A stretch of 64,000 bases of DNA. Origin: Chaenocephalus aceratus. Its lineage: Eukaryota > Chordata > Actinopteri > Perciformes > Channichthyidae. The stretch is taken from NCBI GenBank assembly GCA_023974075.1, contig CM043799.1:3852428-3916427 (forward strand), written 5' to 3'. How positions within the stretch are numbered: the first letter of the stretch is position 1; every line of letters begins with the position of its first letter. This document shows positions 62,001 through 64,000 of this stretch, piece after piece. Position numbers and translations under genes: made by a program. The notes under the pieces were generated by a model, which did not search any database, was not told where the DNA came from, and worked only from the letters and a program-made list of their open reading frames with translations.

Positions 62001-63576
62001 CGGTGATTGGCAAATCTGGGTGATGCCTTCTGATATGATTTAGCATGTTTGGCGTGTGTTGCCATTAGCATACCGCACCAACGCCGACACACCGTCCTCG
62101 TCCGATCCACCACTCGCACTCCATCGTTATTGTAGTCCACAGGGAACCCGAAATGTTCCCACACAGCTGATTTAAAAGAAGCAGGTGGGTTCTAGCTCCT
62201 GTGTGTTATCTGAAATCGCCATACTAACTTTTCTTCTTCTTGTATTTTGTTCGTTTTGTTGTGTTTTCTTCTTGTTCTTCATTTGTTGTCTAAGGGCGGC
62301 TGGCAAACAGCTTTTAGGCGCAATGCCGCCCCTGGATTATAAATAGTGTAATGGATACTGCCCTGAATGACAGACTTTTTTCCCACTCATAAAAAAGGCG
62401 TATTCGTCGTGTGACTGCATGTGCCGAACCGTGACGTCCGAACCGTGACTGTTCGGGACGAATATGGATACTGTTACACCCCTATAAAGCATATATTTTT
62501 CCTCCTAGGATAAGTAAGATCAATACTCCTTCGCAACAGGCACTTGGTGACGTTTTTAAATGGGGACAAACTTGGAAAGATACATATTGGCGGGGGGCAT
62601 AAGCTTTCACCAGTGAATGAAGTTGTTGACATCATCATAACACGACTAGTTTTGCTAACTTTTGCCCACAAACTACAAGAGTTGTATCTTGTGGTCAAAG
62701 GTTTTTGATCAGCAGTCGTTAGATGGAGGTTAATACCTCCGCCATGACACCAGCTGGTTTTATGTGATGGGGCTTCCATACTTGAGTTGACTTGCTTAAC
62801 CAACCCCAGGACAATAAGTCAACATCTTTGTTGTTCTTCTTCTTCTGGCGTTTGTCTTTGGTATGTTCAGCTCCTGTCATGAGAGCCAGGCCAATGTGTC
62901 ATTGTCAATATCAGTCCTACAACGGTATCCATTTGCAGACCGCAAGAAGCATAGCTCTTTTAGGTCAAATGCTGAGGTCCAAGAACACTGCAGCTCAACA
63001 TTGAAGGCATTAACACTGCCAAGAACAACAACAACATGTTACAACTTCACTGTTCACTGATGAAGAACCTAAAAAAGCTGGTCAGTTGAGTGAATATGAT
63101 TTTTAAGGTTTGCTATAAATCTGAATGATCTAACATGAACTATGTGTTTTCAGCTAGGCACAAAGGAAGGCTATCTGACGAAACAAGGAGCATTTGTGAA
63201 GGTAAGATCAGTGGAGCTGGTACACCTCACTGTGTCTCAAACATAAACCAGTAGTCATGTGTCTGATCAGACTTTTAATCTTTTGTGCAGAACTGGAAAC
63301 AGAGATGGTTCACACTCAACAGATATGAACTCAAATACTTCAAAGACAAAGTGGTGAATCTCTCTTTAGCCTAAAGGCGATGTTACTTCAAATATTTGAT
63401 TACAGTATTTGGCTAATATTGAGTTTAATCTTCTCTTAGTCCTAGACAATCACTATTGGGACTTGTAGACAGTGTCTTTCTCTGTTGCAGAGTGAGGAGC
63501 CCATCCGGACCGTGGACCTCAGAGCCTGCTCTGCAGTACAGTTTGACTACTCTCAGGAACGAGTCAACTGTTTCTG
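46951..63576 (+). CDS. dapp1: DAPP1/Bam32 adaptor, seven exons, 3' end outside the window
   Basis: DAPP1 is a cytosolic adaptor. Its SH2 domain binds phosphotyrosine and its PH domain binds PI(3,4,5)P3/PI(3,4)P2, linking PI3K to B-cell-receptor signalling. 635 nt are visible, 211 residues of about 280 expected. Residues 18-113: SH2 with Trp18, Arg25 and the phosphate-binding Arg44 in GSYLLR. Tyr122 in EEPSIYESV corresponds to the regulatory phosphotyrosine of mammalian DAPP1 (Tyr139). From residue 147: PH domain GYLTKQG, with K165-Q-R-W (NWKQRWFTL) and SAVQFDYSQERVNCF, cut by the window edge. All phases agree. Same strand as atp10d, about 9.8 kb downstream. Intron 4 is 8.8 kb, mostly transposons. 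Confidence 0.93.
48585..48623. repeat. 39-bp near-perfect palindrome
   Basis: Two 19-bp perfect arms (left AGTACATCCGTTTAGCCGG) around a single G. The copy at 40372-40390 keeps only the inner ttagccgggccggctaa part. Confidence 0.9.
48733..50011. mobile_element. probable hAT-like element within the TTAA element
   Basis: Ends CAGGGCTCGAG and complement CAGGGCTCTCGAC, with 6-bp direct repeats GGCTCT on both sides (48727-48732 and 50012-50017). Blocks with cgtcccgtcgtcccgggg and cgggacggttccgggagg lie inside the two ends. Confidence 0.6.
50023..51038. mobile_element. inverted-repeat element, CTTTCACACCAGCGC ends
   Basis: CTTTCACACCAGCGC at the left and its exact complement at about 51018-51034. 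Between them are repeated ccggagct/agctccgg motifs. No ORF of note; family unknown. Confidence 0.6.
51125..52296. other. dapp1: dapp1 intron 1, no feature seen
   Basis: About 1.2 kb of AT-rich sequence without TE termini that I can recognise. Confidence 0.4.
52297..52419 (+). CDS. dapp1: dapp1 exon 2 (SH2, first half)
   Basis: Acceptor TTGAAG|G, donor GTCAG|GTCAGT, phase 2 to 2. It encodes WYHHDLSRHAAEALLLSNG and then DGSYLLRNSN, including the FLVRES-equivalent Arg44. Confidence 0.95.
52470..52740 (+). pseudogene. LINE C-terminal fragment and tail in dapp1 intron 2
   Basis: Reads LNKVIKKAGSV, then DTVDAVVERRT, a conserved C-terminal block of fish LINE proteins. It ends with the standard tail cccaatttgggatcaataaa then gtatatcttatctta. 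Starts about 50 bp after the exon 2 donor. Confidence 0.7.
53001..53134 (+). CDS. dapp1: dapp1 exon 3 (SH2, second half)
   Basis: Acceptor CACACAG|G, donor GCAG|GTACGT, phase 2 to 1. It encodes AKDSVKHFHVTRK, YSFGFNEYPTLQHFVIHFAN and QPLLGSD. Confidence 0.95.
53186..53850. mobile_element. miniature inverted-repeat element in dapp1 intron 3
   Basis: Ends TAGGCGCATTCACACTGCGG and complement TAGGTGCATTCACACTGCGG, continuing tacttt and caaaggttcatgcgaact. 665 bp, no transposase. Confidence 0.75.
54241..54371 (+). CDS. dapp1: dapp1 exon 4 (linker with phosphotyrosine)
   Basis: Acceptor AACCAG|GA, donor CCATCG|GTATGA, phase 1 to 0. It encodes TLMVLKSPYPWRVEEPSIYE and SVRVHTAIQTGRTENDLVPT, almost identical to mammals. 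Confidence 0.95.
54988..55567. mobile_element. short copy of the inverted-arm element
   Basis: The left arm 54988-55225 matches 41054-41290. A right arm at 55420-55567 is its inverse. It lacks the THAP-containing middle, so it is a non-autonomous relative. Confidence 0.65.
55860..56973 (-). mobile_element. hAT element, complete ends, short composite ORF
   Basis: Ends TAGGGGTGTAACGGT / complement. Flanks CCTGAGAC (55852-55859) and CCTGAGAT (56974-56981) agree at 7 of 8 bases. It carries a 131-residue minus-strand ORF made from the two ends of a transposase. A second copy lies at 57498-62484. Confidence 0.88.
56399..56794 (-). CDS. BED-finger/hATC internally deleted transposase ORF
   Basis: 131 residues, uninterrupted. 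The first ~80 residues are the N-terminus of a ZBED-type hAT transposase (SGVWEHFGFPVDYNNDGVRV; TVCRRC finger cysteines, but the His pair of the finger is not evident). The last ~40 are the C-terminal dimerisation region (PSERVFSTAGDIV; LTTDNVDKLIFLKTNL). The whole RNase H-like catalytic core is absent. It may be only a relic; if expressed it would be a candidate dominant-negative or repressor protein. Confidence 0.55.
   Translation of the reverse strand: MKNKNKTNTIHEEYKLVATASSHNTQELEDPPASFKSGVWEHFGFPVDYNNDGVRVVDRTRTVCRRCSTAVRYASGNVVTRQTCSITSESVSVPSERVFSTAGDIVTADRSALTTDNVDKLIFLKTNLKIE
57977..59434 (-). pseudogene. LINE reverse transcriptase ORF, 485 residues
   Basis: Contains, in order: NNYRPISKLSILAKVLERLV, QQSGFRKQHST, LFVDLSKAFDTVDHRIL (RT motif A), GVPQGSVLGPLLFSIYIN, FYADDT (the catalytic YADD), YLGIWLD, and LPVLDYGDLIYM. 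It is the longest intact reading frame in the element, but lacks the start of the RT and the endonuclease in frame. Confidence 0.9.
59341..60379 (-). pseudogene. LINE endonuclease C-terminal part and linker, frameshifted
   Basis: 60379-60143 holds IVLLGDFNLDW (endonuclease GDFN motif). 60105-59341 holds NDLSDHCVV (SDH motif) and a linker with FRQLRNRFTSHVKSAK. The two lie in different frames. Confidence 0.8.
60394..60768 (-). pseudogene. LINE ORF start with 2A-like motif and endonuclease N-terminus
   Basis: Starts with a hydrophobic stretch MPVFLLLLLSGNVQPNPGPP, then FIHLNVRSLLGKLD, VIVLSETWL and YRTDRPNKGGGVAIYVKN, standard endonuclease blocks. NVQPNPGP resembles the 2A consensus D-V/I-E-x-N-P-G-P, with N for D and Q for E. 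Confidence 0.8.
61240..61740 (-). repeat. tandem 5' subrepeats of the LINE
   Basis: GC-rich units containing gcaggcctccgtagatcgca and ggtggagccgctccgtctct recur four to five times, alternating with a longer block (acctctccagtgcagccg). Repeated 5' monomers often carry promoter activity in LINEs; here that is inference. Confidence 0.7.
62485..63153. other. dapp1: end of dapp1 intron 4, nothing assigned
   Basis: Contains a 109-residue minus-strand ORF (62474-62803) with no motif I recognise, and unique-looking AT-rich sequence before exon 5. Confidence 0.35.
63154..63201 (+). CDS. dapp1: dapp1 exon 5 (PH domain start)
   Basis: Acceptor TTTTCAG|CT, donor GTGAAG|GTAAGA. 48 nt encoding LGTKEGYLTKQGAFVK. 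Confidence 0.93.
63291..63353 (+). CDS. dapp1: dapp1 exon 6 (PH domain)
   Basis: Acceptor GTGCAG|AA. It encodes NWKQRWFTLNRYELKYFKDK plus V. The donor AAAGTG|GTGAAT is preferred over the GT three bases earlier, because it restores the length seen in human (FKDxxSxEPIR). Confidence 0.9.
63491..63576 (+). CDS. dapp1: dapp1 exon 7 (PH domain, continues outside)
   Basis: Acceptor TTGCAG|AG, donor TTCTG|GTAGGT, phase 2. It encodes SEEPIRTVDLRACSAVQFDY and SQERVNCF. The remaining exons are beyond 64000. Confidence 0.93.
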
Positions 63577-63666
63577 GTAGGTGATGTAGTGGTAGGACCT
63601 TATTCAGCACTGAGAGGCTGCATTACTGATTTTACATAAAGAGTGTGGAAATGTTTGTGTTTGCGT

Positions 63667-63860
63667 CGACTGTGGCTCGGAAGGTAGATGGTCTTCTACC
63701 AATCAGAAGGTCATTGGTGTGATATTCAGCCCCTGCAGTCAACATGTCAATGTGTGCTCGGGCAAGATACTTAACCTCAAAACTCCCAGTGGCCTGAATC
63801 TGAGCCTTTCTTGAGCAGTTGGCACCTTGTATGGCAGCCTCTAACCCTAACCCTACAATT
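63667..63860 (+). repeat. tRNA-like short interspersed element
   Basis: Begins gtggctcggaaggtagatgg, similar to a tRNA A box region, followed by ggtcattggtgtgatattca at the B box position, then a unique tail. It is not a functional tRNA: stems do not form and the B box is degraded. Confidence 0.5.
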
Positions 63861-64000
63861 ACATCTTCCAATGATAGCTGCTTGTCATTTTAAATGAAGT
63901 GTAATGAAGAGTAATTTGTTCAGAATAAACTGGGCTGTTGTAGAGGCAAAGGGTTGTCTGAAGCTAAACACTATGCTGTCCAAGAATTCCGATTGATTTT

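Larger units (their letters stand above)
57498..62484 (-). mobile_element. second BED-finger hAT copy, split by a LINE
   Basis: Left part 57498-57807 (first ~20 bp missing) and right part 61918-62484 (ends gttacacccct then a) align with the copy at 55860-56973. The gap is filled by the LINE. A finger remnant (WEHFGFPVDYNNDGVRVVDR) is at 61898-62164. Confidence 0.75.

Noticed and set aside
62474..62803. 109-residue minus-strand ORF in dapp1 intron 4
   Set aside because: No motif, no start context and no splice signals; probably chance or a degraded repeat.
63667..63740. tRNA gene
   Set aside because: A/B-box resemblance only; cloverleaf stems do not form, so it is called a tRNA-like short element.
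63840..63860. Telomere-like taaccctaaccctac
   Set aside because: Only two units, at the end of a short interspersed element.

Overview
This window is vertebrate nuclear DNA, most probably from a percomorph teleost. The genes have short exons and GT-AG introns. The introns are full of fish-type repeats: hAT elements with 8-bp target duplications, Tc1-like elements with paired direct repeats in each inverted repeat, TTAA-flanked miniature elements, L2/CR1-like LINE pieces and very long (TG)n tracts. There is no bacterial or viral gene organisation. The species call is inference.

Two host genes lie head-to-tail on the + strand. The first (1570-37172, 21 coding exons reconstructed by splice site, phase and homology) is a class V P4-ATPase lipid flippase, closest by eye to ATP10D. 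All P-type ATPase landmarks are present: the PISL motif, DKTGTLT, the KGAD region, TGDK and GDGAND. Every splice junction keeps phase, but the summed exons are one base longer than a multiple of three. The extra base lies in a GGGGTTTT run in exon 2 (9295-9302) and gives a stop at 9310-9312. It is either an assembly error or a very recent null allele. The second gene (46951 to beyond the right edge) is DAPP1/Bam32, a B-cell adaptor with an N-terminal SH2 domain, a tyrosine phosphosite and a C-terminal PH domain. Seven exons are visible, including a 50-nt first exon; the last PH-domain exons lie outside the window. In human both genes are on chromosome 4, which fits a conserved linkage.

Region by region: 1-1569 holds no recognisable gene. 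Flippase intron 1 (1953-9173) holds a hAT element, a Tc1-like element with a second hAT nested in it, and a TTAA element. Introns 2-6 carry smaller repeats, a CAG/CTG tract and a 37-bp minisatellite that appears to have grown inside a TTAA miniature element. Four acceptors (exons 8, 9, 12 and 13) are abutted by (TG)n tracts of 75-268 bp. Introns 13-16 hold two complete hAT elements, an 11-copy 35-bp minisatellite and a 27-bp minisatellite expanded inside a decayed LINE reverse transcriptase. The last intron holds another complete hAT.

The intergenic block (37173-46950) and dapp1 introns 1 and 4 form a nested transposon mosaic. They include an element with ~240-bp inverted arms carrying a THAP-like exon, split by a 3.5-kb element that itself contains a hAT interrupted by a solo LTR and a second hAT. 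They also include two copies of a BED-finger hAT, one split by a 4.1-kb CR1/L2-like LINE. That LINE has an apurinic endonuclease, a reverse transcriptase with the YADD box, a 2A-like N-terminal motif and tandem 5' subrepeats, and its reading frame is broken.

I see no new multi-gene system. The most interesting signals are the flippase frameshift, the (TG)n-hugged acceptors, the two minisatellites born from mobile elements, and a short hAT-derived ORF that joins the two ends of a transposase.
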